Shown in pieces: positions 32,834 through 46,509 of a stretch of DNA of 64,000 nt. Location: the NCBI GenBank assembly GCA_023159155.1, contig JAJNNX010000010.1, positions 930,001 through 994,000 of the forward strand, given 5' to 3'. Under the pieces are notes generated by a model, which saw nothing but the letters and a program-made list of their open reading frames with translations, was not told the origin of the DNA and did not search any database. Position numbers and translations under genes: made by a program. The number at the start of each line of letters is the position of its first letter. Position 1 is the first letter of the stretch. Source of the stretch: Ustulina deusta. Lineage: Eukaryota; Ascomycota; Sordariomycetes; Xylariales; Xylariaceae.

Positions 32834-35157
32834 CGGCGACCATGGCAGAGTTGAAGCCAGAGCCAGCGCATAGTAGTCTTTGGTCGAACTACGGCGGCGG
32901 CCCAGTTTCTCTGTCAACTCGATTCCCGAACAGCATGGATTCGGGGGCGGCGGCGACGACAAGTTCCTCACAACACCCAGGACGGCCCCGGAGCAGCCAC
33001 CCCACTATCGACCACCCATACTCCTACCCGCGCTACTCCCAGGATGAATCCGACGCCTTTGACAGATATCCTCAGTCCTCACTAACGCAGCACCACAGCT
33101 ACCCGAACTTGAAGCGGCCGCATCATGGTGGTGAGTCGCAGACGGCACAGCAACAACAGCCACCTCCGCACCCGCCGTACCAGGAGATCGTCCAGGACCT
33201 ACGGGACGACGGATCCAAGCTGTCGGTGAACCACGACCACAAGCTGCTGTCATTCCGGCGGGTGCAAGACAAGCACACGATCGTGGACCAGCATGGGCGC
33301 ATGCAGCAGCTAGAGCTGTCGGCGCAGTTGCACGGCATGTTCTTCCTATCAGAGATGCCCACAAACACGGGCGACGGCTCGATGCTGCAGCCGGAGCTGA
33401 CATGCTACCGGCGGAACCTGTTCCAAATCAGCGGGTCGCTCATCACACCACGCGGCCAGCTCTCTGTAATTCTAGCCGAAACGGGCGAGACGGTCCCCGT
33501 GAACAACACCGAGGTCACCATCTCTGCCATCGAATCTGTAGATGGCCATCCCGTGCGACTCATCGTAATCCCGTGGAAGACACCGCCGCCAAATTCGCCA
33601 GAACTACCACAAACGCCCGACCAAGAACCACCATCACTTCCACTAATTCCATTCCCAGACGACGGACAGGAGCCTGAGGGCGAGTACGCCGTGTATCCTA
33701 TCGGTTGGCGGCGTTTGCAATTTCGAATGTAGGTGACATTTTTCTTTTCCTTTTTGCGGATGTTGTCAAGGGGGAGAGCGGAGAGGAAAAGAAGAGACAA
33801 AGACCTTGCAGTACAACTGCTAATATTACATGGCAATAGAGCGACGGCAAACAACGGGAGACGGAAAGAACTACAGCAGCATTTCGTGCTACACCTCAAG
33901 GTGATGGGTTCCTTAGCGAATGGGACGAAGGTAGCCCTGGCGGAATCAAGCACAGCACCGATTGTAGTAAGAGGGCGCAGCCCGCGGAATTTCCAGGCAC
34001 GAAAAGAGATCCCGCTTTTGGGATCGAGTGCGGGCTCGCGCGGCCAGGCGCTCGTCGAGACGGGCCTAGGCATCGTAGCTGGGCCGCTAGCCGTGAAGCC
34101 TCAGGACCCAAAGCTTAGGGGACTTGGTCTCGAGCTACCCAGGACGGCGTTTACTTTTAATGCCTCAAAAATTCCCGGCAGCCCTATGACCATGAGGTCG
34201 AAGTAAGTAGCCTGCCTTCTTTGATTTCAGGGTGGTAGGAAGGAGGGTAAAGGAACAATAGACTGCCCCCAGTCCATGTATGGGATAGGAATGATACAGG
34301 TCCTGAACAGGGGTTCCAGGAAATCGAAAGCGATTCGAGAATTTGATAATAACAGATGATCTAGTTCATACCCTAGCTGGAACCCGCCCAGTCAGCTGCC
34401 CATGTCTGGGTTGCCCGCGTCAGCACCCGCTAGCTATCCATCGAGCACCATACCGGCGGATCCATATCAGAAAATCCCGGTATCTGCTGGGGCAGGCTAC
34501 TCACATGAGCCACCGGAGTTGCCACTGCAAACGTCGATGCCGTCGATGCAACTGTCCTTAGCAGCCACAGATCAACCACCACCGCCGATCCGGACGCAAT
34601 ACGCCTATGTTCCGGGGACATCGGCTCCTTCACAGATGCCCGTGCCTACTCCATCATTGGGAAGTTCAAGCGGCGCTGCAGATCACAGCGCTCTCAGCGT
34701 GCCGCGATATATAGATTCGAATCCTCGGCCGTCCAAGAGCCCGCGGCACGGAAGCCACCAGTCAGTACCGAGCACCAGCTCGCTTAACAACGACACCACA
34801 TCTGAGTACAGGTATGGCCCACCACAGACGACAACATACGACAACCCGGCATCGACGTACGGGACTAGTGGTGCGGAGGCCTCGAGCGCAGCGTCGGCCG
34901 GTTCTGGCCCTGGTGTTTCTCACGCGCCGCCCCGTGAGTACTACCCACCAACCTCGTCGTGGACCACGACGGCGGGCGAAACTAGCAGTTCGACGGTGCA
35001 CGCGTACCATAATGGAACAGCCGCGAGCGAGAGTAGGCCGTACACATACCCAGACCAGTACAAGACCAGTCACTCAATATCGGTCAAGAGCGAGCACCCA
35101 CCTGCTCCGGGGACCTACGCTTCGACAATGAATAATTATTCGTGGAGCCCAACGTAG
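32812..35157 (+). CDS. vib-1: VIB-1/XprG-type Ndt80-family transcription factor
   Basis: Exons 32812-33728, 33840-34202 and 34377-35157 join to 686 residues (introns of 111 and 174 nt, donors GTAGGT and GTAAGT). The Ndt80/PhoG DNA-binding domain spans about residues 130-395. It is recognised by LTCYRRNLFQISG, TEVTISAIESVDGHPVRLIV, then NNGRRKELQQHF and PIVVRGRSPRNFQARKEIPL across the first splice junction. In Neurospora VIB-1 and Aspergillus XprG this p53-like factor controls extracellular proteases, carbon-starvation responses and heterokaryon-incompatibility cell death. The C-terminal 260 residues are Ser/Pro/Tyr-rich and presumably an activation region, ending NYSWSPT. The N-terminus is also disordered, with a Gln/Pro tract. 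The start could be 32842 instead (MAELKPEP), giving 676 residues. The ATG at 32812 has a weak context and is overlapped by a uORF. A second intron is required because the downstream frame would otherwise hit stops. Confidence 0.93.
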
Positions 35158-37278
35158 GCGTGGGCACAGAGTACCTAGCAAACGCGAAACATTGTTTCCA
35201 GTTTACTACAACTGTAAGATCAGCGCCTAGGTTTGACCAGCCATCGGCCTTAGGGTACGGGCATGGAAGAGGGAAGGGAGGCTTCTCCCTCGTCGATCTA
35301 ACACGACTCGGTGGATATGTCGTCTGTATAATATTCCTATAGGCGTTTTCTTCTCGACTCTTGGTTTCTCAACATTTGGGAGGAGAAGAGGAGGTGGAGT
35401 GGCCAAGAGCATATGAAGCACTTCGTCACACAACTCGGAATGAAAACACAAAAAAAAGAAAAAAACCAAAAACACGAAACGGGATCGGGGAGGACACATT
35501 GGTAATTGGCTTCTTTTTGTTGTCATGGCGACCTGAACAGATGGATGACTCAGATGAAAGTATGGCGGATATGAAACGACCGTTGGATGAATGGAGTGAC
35601 GGAGTAACATATTGCGGCTGTGTAAAAGTTGAAAGTCAGGTTGGATGTACCGTTTAGGGCATCTCTTGGATTTAAATGTGCCGAAGTGTTGGAAGCTTTT
35701 TTTTGTCCTTGATACTCTCCCAGAATCGGGCCCTTTGTTTTTTTTTGTCTTCCTCCCCTTTTCCACTTGGTACCTTTCGGAGGATGGATTGTTGGTTTTA
35801 TTTTTTCTCATAAGCGCGCACCACAATTTAACCAAAGCACAAGGGATCCAGACGGGTTTAGGGCATCGAGAAAGCATCCGGAGTTGGTTCTGTCATCTGG
35901 ACGTTCGTTCGCCAGCGTCGTCATCTTGTCATTGCTGTCGTTTGTTCTTCGAGTCGCAGATCATTCCCGTTATTATTCGTTCGATATCCTCCATGGCCAT
36001 TGTCATACTATTGCTGCTCATTCGCGTTGCCACATCATAATTCGGAATACCCGAGCTACGATACCCTACTACTATACTTGCGCTATTGTTCCAATGTAAA
36101 CAGAAAGATTCATATGTTGTTAACTCTTGGTGGCATTTCAAACATCTTGGCATAATCAAATGATCGAAGGGGCAATTATAAATTGAGGAAGGCTTACCAT
36201 TCACATCGTCCCATTCGTCTTGTTTGTCTGCGTCCAGTATAAGATGTCTCCTGTCTTCAGGCCAATGTATCCTTTATTGAAGGATGGACTGAGCTGGGCC
36301 GGGCTGGGTTTTTATGTGTATCATGTCAAGCACGAAATGCAGCTGCTAAGTGTGTTTATCCGATTCGGCCTAATATCCGCAGGTCAAGGCGAAGAGAACA
36401 TAAGACGGAGCTATATAGGCGAGTATTCGTGCGGTTTATAAGATGAGGGAAGACACGGGTTCCCAGGCCACCCACGCAGCCAGTGCTTTTATATCAAACA
36501 GCACGCTGCATACCAAGACGGCTTATTCGTCTAGTGTGGGTTGCGGCTGAGTCTCTCGCTGTGCTCATCCTCAGAGCAGCCTAGCTAGAACCTTGTTCCT
36601 GCTGGTTCCTCGAGCTAGTTGGATGCACTAAGCACGCCATGTTACTCTACTGCCTCGGCTCTCCGTGCGTGCCACGCCATGCAGTCCATTGCCAGACACA
36701 TCGGGTCGATGGACAGGTATAAAGGTAGCAGTAGTGTACCTGATAACCGGCGTTCCGCTCGTCTTTGGCCACTTAGCATAGGAGGGTCCGCTCGCTTGCG
36801 CTGTGGACGGAGGCTGGCGCGCGAACACATGGCACTAATGCGGTTGCGTGATTTAGAAGATCTCAGGATAGACATCATTTTGGCATGATCGATACTATCC
36901 ATCTCGATAGTTCGTTTGTCCAGACTGGATCTCGATATTCTCTCCACCTAGGCAGGTAGTGAGACGAAGAAGTCCGGACGGGAACCATACGCCTAAACTG
37001 ACGGTCAGCATCTCTTGCCCTTCGGGACCCACAATAATGTTGCCAGCTGGTCGTCGCACCACTGGAAGCTAGGTACTTAGTAATGTACCTACTCACTTAC
37101 CCAGGGTACCGCAATCAACTTCCCTACCGGTCACCTACGATAAATAGATGAATGAATGAATGGAATGGGGTGTGAGATGTCCACGTCGACACGCCACATA
37201 TTGTAATCTTTCAGCTTCTCACCCGCCTCCAAGCGTACCGTCTCCTTCCAAGACTCCATTCGCCGCCACTGGAAAAAG
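35158..37278. other. intergenic spacer with probable 3' UTR of the VIB-1-type gene
   Basis: This region holds no gene I can support. The first kilobase has T-rich and A-rich runs typical of fungal 3' regions. A short GAAT microsatellite lies at 37148-37163, about 115 bases before the DUF2011 start, so the last few hundred bases are probably that promoter. Confidence 0.5.
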
Positions 37279-38212
37279 ATGTTCACACCTCCGGCAGCAA
37301 AACGGTACGAGTCCCGTCACTGTTCTCGCTGGCAAACAGCCGTCTGACGTGAGGTTTAGAGTTCGCCGGGAAGATTTATATGACTCGGCGTCAGACTCGG
37401 CTTCCTCCGACGCAGAAGGGGGCCACGACTCACAGGTCGAGCTGGCACTGCGCGCAAAATTCGACGCACAGCTATCAAGCATACTCAATTTGAACTTCGC
37501 AGCCGGGCCCGAGGCTCAACAGCAGCGAGCGGGCCAGGCAAAGGTCCAACTGGCGAGCGATGTGCAACAAGAGGAGGGGGAACACCCAGAGGAAGAGGTT
37601 TTTGCCTTCCGCCTCTTTCGCGACGATGCACCCACGCACACCGTCGTCCTAGCACACGACGATGACCCGGGGGCCCAAGGCGATGGCGGTTTCGTGGTTC
37701 CATTGCGTCCACGCTCACATTACATCGCATCCGCACCATCTCCAGGGAAGGCATCGGAATACCGCAGCGTCGCCGTGACCGCCGAGTATCTGTTAGCGGA
37801 CGCAAGAAAGCGCCGCTGGGGTCTCGAGAAGCCATGGCGGGTGATCCATCTTGTCCCGGATTCGAGCTCGGCCGTCTCGCCCAAATCCGCACCCGGATCC
37901 GAGGACTCCGATGGACAGGAGAAGAAGAAAAGAACGCGCCCGGGCAAGAAGCACCGCATCCTGTTGCGCGTGCGGGAAAAGGCAAAGCGTGAGCGCGAAG
38001 AGATCGCGAAGAAGCTTGTCCTAGACAAGGAGCAACACCTCCAGGAGAAGAAGAAGCGTCTCAATCGGGAGAAGAAGCTGAAGCGGAGACAGAAAGAACG
38101 CGAGAAGAAAGCCGGGTTGCAGACGACGAATCCTAATGACGGCGGGGCTGATGATGGCTCCCAGGAGAATGACGATAGTAAAGCGAGCATACATGGCAGC
38201 GAAGAATTGTAG
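37279..38212 (+). CDS. DUF2011 family protein
   Basis: Exon 1 (37279-37304) and exon 2 (37360-38212) join across a 55-nt intron (GTACGA donor, TTTAG acceptor) to 292 residues. The spliced N-terminus MFTPPAAKRVRREDLYDSAS matches the DUF2011 opening pattern, a conserved fungal family of unknown function. It is the best evidence for this start over a longer unspliced frame from 37160, which has no ATG support in the family. The middle holds a beta-rich FAFRLFRDDAPTH segment, and the C-terminal 90 residues are a strongly basic Lys/Arg/Glu coiled-coil-like region (EKKKRLNREKKLKRRQKERE). The charge pattern suggests a nuclear or nucleolar, RNA-linked protein, but that is inference. It is convergent with the seven-helix membrane-protein gene. 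Confidence 0.85.
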
Positions 38213-38977
38213 TATTGCTATCTAACGAGTTCCAATCGGAGGCTTAGAGACAGACCCTGGCATAAATGTTCTTGAGATTTTAAAAATACGATACGTGTGC
38301 ATGTCACATCGCTGACAAAATCTAGATTCATAAAAAGGAGGAGTATGCTTATCGGTTTCATTTTTGCTGGCTACTTTTTGTGGAACAAGCATAGCGATCG
38401 TATGCGACTAGGTCCATTCTCTCCGTCCTTGACAGCTTCCTCTCTTTTCTCTTGCGAGTTCTCATTCCTCGTCCCTAGATGGATAACTCTAATCCAGATA
38501 TCCTTGCTCCATTCTCATAATACACAATAAAAGTTCAGCATAATTCAGCATACACGCAGGGCACACGGCTTTATGATATATCGGCCCGCCGGGCCCTGCA
38601 AAAAAATGATGAAGAGAATCGAAGTGAAGCGTGACTCCCTCTTTCTGATCGACGCCTAATCATGCTAGATCTCGCCTCTCCAAACGCCTTGGGTATGAAA
38701 TTGATAGTATAAAGGGTGCTGAACACAAGAAATAATAAGGGCAATGGATAATGATCGTGGTAGTCTCTGTCTACTAACAGAGACTATCTGGCTCGGCTAT
38801 TAGCAGGGCAGCAACGCAGACTAACTTGACATCAACCAGTACCCATGTGCAGACCACCCATTCATAGGTGTATGTATGAAGTTAATGGGGATGGTTTGAA
38901 TTTGAGGTTAAATTGAATAAGTGATGATGTGTCGAGTAGCCGTACTGCTGTGCGATGAAGACGCAGGAATTCGGTAT
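38213..38977. other. convergent intergenic spacer
   Basis: The 3' regions of the DUF2011 gene (+) and the membrane-protein gene (-) meet here. A palindromic CGGCCCGCCGGGCC sequence near 38581 could form a hairpin. I see no gene. Confidence 0.5.
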
Positions 38978-41116
38978 TTATATCCAATTCTCTCCGTCTG
39001 CGCCCCCGGCAAAAGAGTTTCCACCAAGGCGAGAAACTGGGCTCCTCATTTCTACGGCTTCAAAGGGCGTGCTATTCGTCCTTGTCGGTACATTAAAGCC
39101 AACCCCTTTAGGACTTGGAACTTTTCCTTTAGTAGGGCTACTCGGACTGTACACGGTTGGATTAAGGATAGGAGCCCTCTCTGCCTCGGACCAAGAGTCC
39201 CGAGGGACTGGTGGCGATATCCTCATCGTAGCTTCCGCCTGACTCGATCTCAAATGATGCTGTGAGCGTGGCGACGAGGCTACGCTGTCTCTGGTAAAGA
39301 GCGGAGCTGGTCTATTTATAATCTCGACGTTCGGGTTATTAGGACAGTCTAATTCGTGCGTCCGTTCAAGTCCTCCGATAGTACTGGCAGTTGTTGGCCG
39401 TACGTCCTCAACGTTTGAAAGACGCAAACCGATCTGCACTGTTGCAGATGAGGCCATGGACGAATCGCGTCGATGACGAGCCCCTGGTGGCTGGATCGAT
39501 GGGGGTGGCATAAGCATGTCGCAACAGTCACAGACTAAATTCCCGCTTGCATTCGGCGAGTAAGTCGTAGAGGGTAGAATGACTTTTGACGCTCTACTTC
39601 CTTGACTTTTATTTGGGAACAGTGTGTACGATGACGAGGCTTTCCCAACCGATATCATCGATAAGGGTATCTGGGTGTCGATTGGGCTTTTTTGAATCGA
39701 CGTTTGCTTGAAGACGGCTTTTAACCCAAACGGATTTGAGTCGTCCGCGCCGAGGGACCAAGTATTGCCTCGCGATTCCTGACGGTTGATATTATCCTGT
39801 ATTGTTCGCTTCTCTTGAGGCTCTACTTCGGAGGGCCACTGAGGTGATGCAACCGGTTTCATGATGTAGCCATTGAAATTTGTATCGCCGGGCTTTGGCG
39901 TCCCGATTTGATATTTAATCTGTTGACGCTCGTACTCGTCGAGTTTGTTCTTCGGGGCGATAGAAGAAACAGTGCTAGATCGAAGGAACAAGTAGAGTCC
40001 GCCAGTCATGAGTCCAGTCACGTTGGAGACAACTGTTGAGACCATTGATAGTGTTAATCCGGTGTCGCCGCCATTTTCGAATGGGTTTCCAAAGGAGAGA
40101 TAAGCAAAGAACGGGATCATCAAGGCCTGTTTCCGCGTTAGTTTATATCTATACACGTTTTTTGCAGGCAATAGACACCTACATTCGGGATAATTGCAAG
40201 CGCGATATAGTAGATCATCCGAGAAGCGCTAACTCGTTCGTCGTCTTCTATCATCGAATATCTTGTGAGCTTGAGATAGATTATTACAGCGCATACCGCC
40301 AAGATGACAACTATTCCTATTAGAACTGCAAAGCCCCCTTCTGCCCATTTCGCCACGAACCAGAAGAGGGAAGCGAAACAAATATTGGGCGCACGAATAA
40401 AAAAAGTGACTAGGCCCGTAGCAAGTAATGCGATTTTAACGATCGTCAAGCAAATGGGCACGGTCCACTTGCTCCTCGGCGGGAACGGATTTGATTTGAG
40501 AGCTCGTAGTGTGGTCTCGACGGCAAAAACGAGCTGTATGTAAGGCACAATGAAGATGCCTGTCTAATAGTTAGTTTACTAGTGGAGAGTTGGGAGAAGT
40601 ATGCAGATTATGACGCACCAGGCCACATGAACTGTGAAATCAAAGCGCATCCAGATTGGAATAGACTGTTCAAGCCCTGGGCTTGCGATACCGCAAAAAT
40701 GATACCTTGGCCAACAATGGCTAGGGAAAGGATGAACGGATACACGTCAGAACCTCGAACGCATGTAAATATATTGACCCTAGACCAATGTTTAGCTTTT
40801 ACGTGACGTTGTTTCGTAGAATCGGCACATACCGTTTTTTCCTCCCCAGCGGTGATCTCTTTACACTTAAATAGTTATTGTAAAGGATTCCTGCTGCGGT
40901 TGCGGCCGCGGAGACGATATTGAAGGCGGTGAGAATGATGGTGGACTGGCGTGACGACTTCGCAGCGAGGAACTTGAGTTCGTTGATAACACCAAACGTC
41001 GAACTACCATTGTATGCTGCCTGCGAGAAGCTGGAATTGTCTGACCAACTCGAATTTCTCGACCACTGGTTGGCAAAGTGGCCGAGAGAATTGGAGTTTC
41101 CCGTCGAAGAGAGCAT
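38978..41116 (-). CDS. fungal seven-helix integral membrane protein, receptor-like
   Basis: Exons 41116-40833, 40779-40619, 40559-40183 and 40126-38978 join in frame to 656 residues (introns of 53, 59 and 56 nt, donors GTATGT, GTGCGT and GTAGGT). Seven hydrophobic helices follow a Ser/Asn-rich N-terminus. They include STIILTAFNIVSAAATAAGI, PFILSLAIVGQGIIFAVSQ, PICLTIVKIALLATGLVTFF and GFAVLIGIVVILAVCAVIIY, the last helix being near residue 315. A cytoplasmic-looking tail of over 300 residues is Ser/Pro-rich and has a VCDCCDMLMPPP cysteine cluster. I recognise the layout of an ascomycete 7TM family of unknown ligand, but cannot place it with a named receptor class. The upstream ATG ACT TGA on the same strand excludes a longer start. 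The N-terminus has several N-x-S/T sites, as expected outside the cell. Confidence 0.8.
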
Positions 41117-44100
41117 ATTGAGACCCGACTGTGAAAAAGGCAAGGCGACGGCGTCGAGCCTGAAGGGTTCTGGCGGTGATGATCAAGTCATCTACGCAGG
41201 AGATATCTCAGGATCACTAGCAATAGAGATGTAGTAAGATCTTCTAGAAGAGACAGACGAAAGGTGCAATGAGGGACTACGAGTTGGAAATAGACAAAAA
41301 CTGTTGACACATCAGGAGCCCGCCCATGAATTAGACAAACAATACCTGAACCAGCAGATGCAGAAGAGAAATTAGGCAGATAGAAACGACGAGTGGTAGT
41401 ACCGGCCACACGCAACACCTGCCGACGAACAATAGGAAGGAAACCTGCACTCGATGGCACAGCCTCTCGAATGAGAAAGCAGGATCAGGGAGAGTGCATG
41501 AAGAACAGCCATTGCAGAGATGGCATACTGGAAAAGTTTCCCCAGGGACTTAGCGTGAGTCGACCCGCGCGGACGAGAGAGTGTCCGGCTTCGAGCCATC
41601 ACTCTGCCCTGCAGGTGGTCCCAGGGATGGCTTCATCCTACACCAACCGGTCGAGTCCACGCAAGACAAGGGCTCGCAATTGGTGGAGCACTCCCTCCAG
41701 GGTGAAGGCAGAGAGATCTCACATGCATTTCTCGAGACCACATCTACGGTGCAGAAGAGGGACGAAGGGGCGCTTGGACCGCTGTTCTTCCTCCAGGCCC
41801 TCTTCGACACAAGGGTACAGAAGTCTGAAATCTAGGCTAGACTCGTTTTGCGAGTGATCATAGCTCCCAGTGGGATTCCTAATGGAGACGAGCCAATGGC
41901 TGGGTGAAGCTATCCCTACGCCGGGAGGCATAGCGTAGCGACGGAGATGAAGCAAAGCTGGAACAGCTTTAGGTTTCGTCATATCAAGGAGCTCTCCCAG
42001 ACTGGAATGCCAAGACCCTGGAGGCCGAGGCACTAGTACAAAGCAGGCTTAGCTTCAGGGTTAGGCAATGTGGGAGTCAAACATGCCGAAGCTTGACCCC
42101 AAACCCAAACAGACCCCTACTCCAGCCCCAGCCCCAGCACTAACGTCACTTATCTAGGTATTACTACTCATCTACACTAGGTACTGGATAACTCTACCTA
42201 TTGAAAAGAGTCAGAGAGCGAAGTTTGGTGGTATTGCTCGAACAGCATTCCCTCCCACCCAAAATTGACTTCGAATTTCACGGTGGTCTTGTAATTATAC
42301 CTATTTTTTGTTCATCGCGAGATCAGCAATACTTCTGGAGGTGCTACCTCTGGCACTATGTATCTGCCCATACTTATCATTATGCGTGAGTTAGTCTCAA
42401 GTACCCAGGAAATTCAACCCATGTGGTGGCGGAAACACGATGAAAGAAACGTCTTTCCGGATAGTCAAGGATCATGGATACTAGGACCCGCTAACGGGCT
42501 ATCCGGTATATATCTCCTTGTCTCGTATCGACTTCATCAGCAGCTGGTGGACTTGCAACCAAATCCGTGTCTACGAAGATCAGGCCAGCCGAACTCAAAT
42601 CATGATGGATATATATATTTCAAACTGGCCATGGTGAGAAAGGACGAAGAAAACGTAACATAAGAGAGCAAATTGGGATTTTGTGGAAATATAACATGAT
42701 GCTCATCGTCGTACTAGGTATGTTTGGACACGTAGATGGCACTGTTGGGACCACGCAATCGCTCTTTTATTGTGGCCAGTATTGTCACGTTATAGATGAT
42801 GAGATAATCGAGAGTCAAGGCGGACTACGGTTGCACTTCTTACCCCTCCACGCAAGTGACTTGGAAACCTGAGGCATAGCTTGTATCAAGGAGGCTAGAG
42901 CGCCCCTCGACAGAAACTACACGCGTAGCTAACTCCTGATAAGAACTATCCAATCCCACATTCGTCGCAAGCCGAACTGACTTGGGAGCGAAAAGCACCG
43001 TCATCGCCAAGCTGATGGGAGTGGAGGGCTGCATGTGCCTCGATTCTTGGGTAATATTCGACTGTGCAGTTACATTTCAACTCTAAACTCTTATGCGCTG
43101 TCTTTAAGTGGATGACCGGTGATGGGAGAGCACCACAGTTTACCACGTGTCGAGAATATGCAATGGGCTTAGACGTAGCAATTGGACAATCCGACCATTC
43201 ATGGCCCTTGCGTTTCTCTCGGCAGTGTATAAGGTCGCCGACAAGGCGATCATGTTCCTGCATTCCCTATCCAATGTTCTAAGCCAACTAGTCAAGACAC
43301 GATCAAACTAAGACGGCCGTAGCCATTCTAAGATTAAAGTTGGGAGGAACTATGTCGATCCGAAATGAGCAGGCCTGGGACATGCAGGGCCTGGGCATTA
43401 AGCCATGGGAGGCCTTGGGCCATTATCTAGTGTATCCTGCCTTAGGAAGTAGGACGATTCGGTACAGTACGAGACCTATCGTTTGCGGGGTACGTGAACA
43501 GAGGTGAGACGCCCGCAATGCGAAACATTGCTGGAGAGATGTTGATCTCAATGGCTCTTTGGAAGGCGATAAGCCAATAAGTCATAGAGTAGTGACGTAT
43601 GTAGACGAGAATAACCACCTACGTAATCAATGTCGGCTAGCATTAAGAGACGGTGCGACCCTCCATCTTTTGATGGGTTAACGTGGTGAGGCCTATACAG
43701 CCCCGTGATAACCGGCAACTTGAACATCTAGATAATCCAAACTAGATTGTAGACTTTGAACAGTTGGAAGTGTTGCACAGAACGATAACTTACCTTAGTT
43801 AGTAAACACAAGATGTCATGGGCTCAGTATGCCGTAATATAATCCCTGGGTGCAACAAGGTAGAGCAAGTGTATCGTTTGAATGGATATGGCTTACTCTC
43901 ATACTTACCTAGGTATATGCCTACTCAAGGGCTACCTAAGACGTTGGAAGTGATCTTAAGTGAAAAGGCTTCCAAGCTGTAAGAGGTGAAGTGTAGGCAA
44001 CGAGGTACCTAATTTGTGTGTTAGCCTACCTGAAGTACTTAGGTACCTGAGATTAGTTTGGTGCCGGATAACTCTTTTACAGATAAGTACAGTAGCGATA

Positions 44101-45680
44101 TACCGTCAAACTTGCTTGACGCACTGTAATTGTACCTTACACCAAGGTACTTCCTATCCCAGATGAGTTAAGTCAGACCTGACCACAATCCACATCTTTC
44201 TATGCCGACCAAATACCCCCATGCCCCAACCGACGATGCCCACCTAGACTACATCATCGATCAACTTCCCGTCATCGCACGGATGCCGCAAATAAACCTT
44301 CACTGGCATAACTTTCTCTTGAAATAAATTCCTGTATACTTCTGTCTTGGTAGAAGTTCCGCAGCGACATGCTGGTTCAGGATCAACATCTCCGGTATCG
44401 CGTTTGTTGCCCGCCTGATTAGCCTCTATTCAAGCTCCGCGCCTTCGCGACCGCTTAACGAGAATAGAGGCGTTTCCAGAGAGGGCCAAGTCTCAGCTCG
44501 AGATGACACAAAGGTGTTTCGCCAACCGATATGGACTTGCGCATGCGTGAATAAGATAGCCAACCGAACTTTCAGCAATTACTAGCTCGTCATCCCTGTT
44601 TTCCCCACCGATGCGAATCGACATCAACATCTTCACATCTTCAAGCGATGATTTGTATTTATTCTCATTGTTGAGGACGTCAGCTCCGGCCGTCTTTGCT
44701 TAGGGCGCTGGAGAAGTATGCTGCTACTAACCTGACGATGTCCGTTTGTCGCGTGTGTCGATGCCCGACCATTCCACCAATCCGCCACTCTCTCCCAACA
44801 CCACCTGATCTGCAGCAACAGGCCTCGCGGGATATAGTTAGAGGAGTTTTCGTATCTTCTCCATCGCGTCTTCCCTAGTATTATAAATTTCTCATCACTG
44901 GCGATACTCATCCCCAGTCCGTCCAACCGCTCAAAGGAGGACCGCTCAAGCCCTGATATGAAGGATATGATACCAATGTCTCTGTTGAGAGTATGTGGTT
45001 GAGTTAGCCTTTGAAGCAAGAAACGTCCAATAGCCATACCTTGTTCTACTTGCATGTTAGAGGCAATAGGCAACCATGTTGTTAGTCGAAGAACAATTTG
45101 AAGGACAAGCATTCTCTGCCCTGGAGCCGGGCAACTTGTCAGTTCCCGGTTTCAGCATCTACGGGAGCAACAGGACTAGCCCTTGAGTTCTATATACAGT
45201 AGCTGGCGCCTAAGTGACCATTGCAACATCATTCTTGCCAGCTACTGCCGACAGATCCTACTGGCAACTGGACCTCGGGAGTAGCTAATTTATACACGCA
45301 CACAAGCATTCAATGGCCGGTTGCTCTATTCGCCTGTGGTGGGCAGAGAAGAGGCTTCGTAAAAGGGTCTCCGATCAAGTCAGCATGTGGCTGACACACA
45401 AAAAGAGTCAAAACATTAGGAAGCACGGATTATGGCATCAAGGAGTATCTTAGTGGCCGCTGCATTAGGAAAGGTCCGGTATCTAATAACCGCGAGTTGA
45501 CAGAGGAGAAGTGAGGGTAGCTGAGGAGGCGCTGGTGAAGTGGGTTCGTAGATAGTGATACTGGTGGTGTATTCTGCACTGCTATCGCCTGCATCCTGAC
45601 TTGTCTGGGTCAGAATCACCTCCGGGCGATAAGCATCGTCGACGAGAGAGAGTCGAGAGCGCCTGACGTCTGCTGTGGGT

Positions 45681-45716
45681 TTGCTTGCTTGCTTGCATGC
45701 TTGTTTGTCTGCCTGG
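45681..45716 (+). repeat. TTGC tetranucleotide microsatellite
   Basis: Four perfect TTGC units are followed by degenerate ATGC, TTGT, TTGT and CTGC units. It is a simple repeat in non-coding DNA. Confidence 0.8.
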
Positions 45717-46509
45717 GTCACTCTCGAGGCATGGAAATGCCAGTATGACACAGCTGCTCTCGGGAGAAAAGGCGTCGGATTGGCGTCGGTGTCGGCACCA
45801 CATGCACACTCTCACCAACCATCATCATCTCTATTCATCTAGCAGCTATCTGCTTTTTAAAGAAACGAGCCGCCTCGCGCAGGGCTGGGGCCCATTTAGT
45901 TTAGCAACTGGACACCGAGGCACCGGGTCAGGCTAGGCCAACCCCCAATTCCTCGAGCCCGTCCTCGGGAACAGCAGTTGGCCGGTCCTGTACCGCACTG
46001 CACTGCGCTGAACTGGGCTTCCACCGGGGAGACCAGAAAAACCTGGACATACCTAGGTAAGGTATTTAAGGTGGTAATAATTACAGGCAGGCAGAGTCGG
46101 CGGCGACCCGAAATCTGGCCCTGTTAGATTGAAGAGCGGCCCAGGGACGTCGACCTCCGCCAAAACCGTATGCATCCATGGCACTGAGGTACAGTCCAAT
46201 TAGCTGTACCAGCGAGTGACTGGGCGTTTCTTGTCAGCACCAACTGCAGCACGCTAAGCCCGGGGTACCTCCCAATCTGTCCCGCGTACCGCCTGGACGT
46301 GCACCTTTTTCTCCATTGCCTACCTACATACCTGAGGTATTGTCTACCTAGATCGGTACACTGCCTAGTCTCACAACACAACGACATCCCATAACAACCT
46401 AAGCGCAACAGCCCTGCCGACTGCAGGCCTGCAACCACTGCACTCCACGTACAGCACGACAAATCTTTTGTCAATATCGACAGCGGCACACACCAACGCT
46501 GCTTGTGTT

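Noticed and set aside
44633..45112. 159-codon minus-strand frame
   Set aside because: It has a true ATG, but no recognisable family, and splicing its possible intron shortens it to about 47 codons. I left it as a finding, not a gene.
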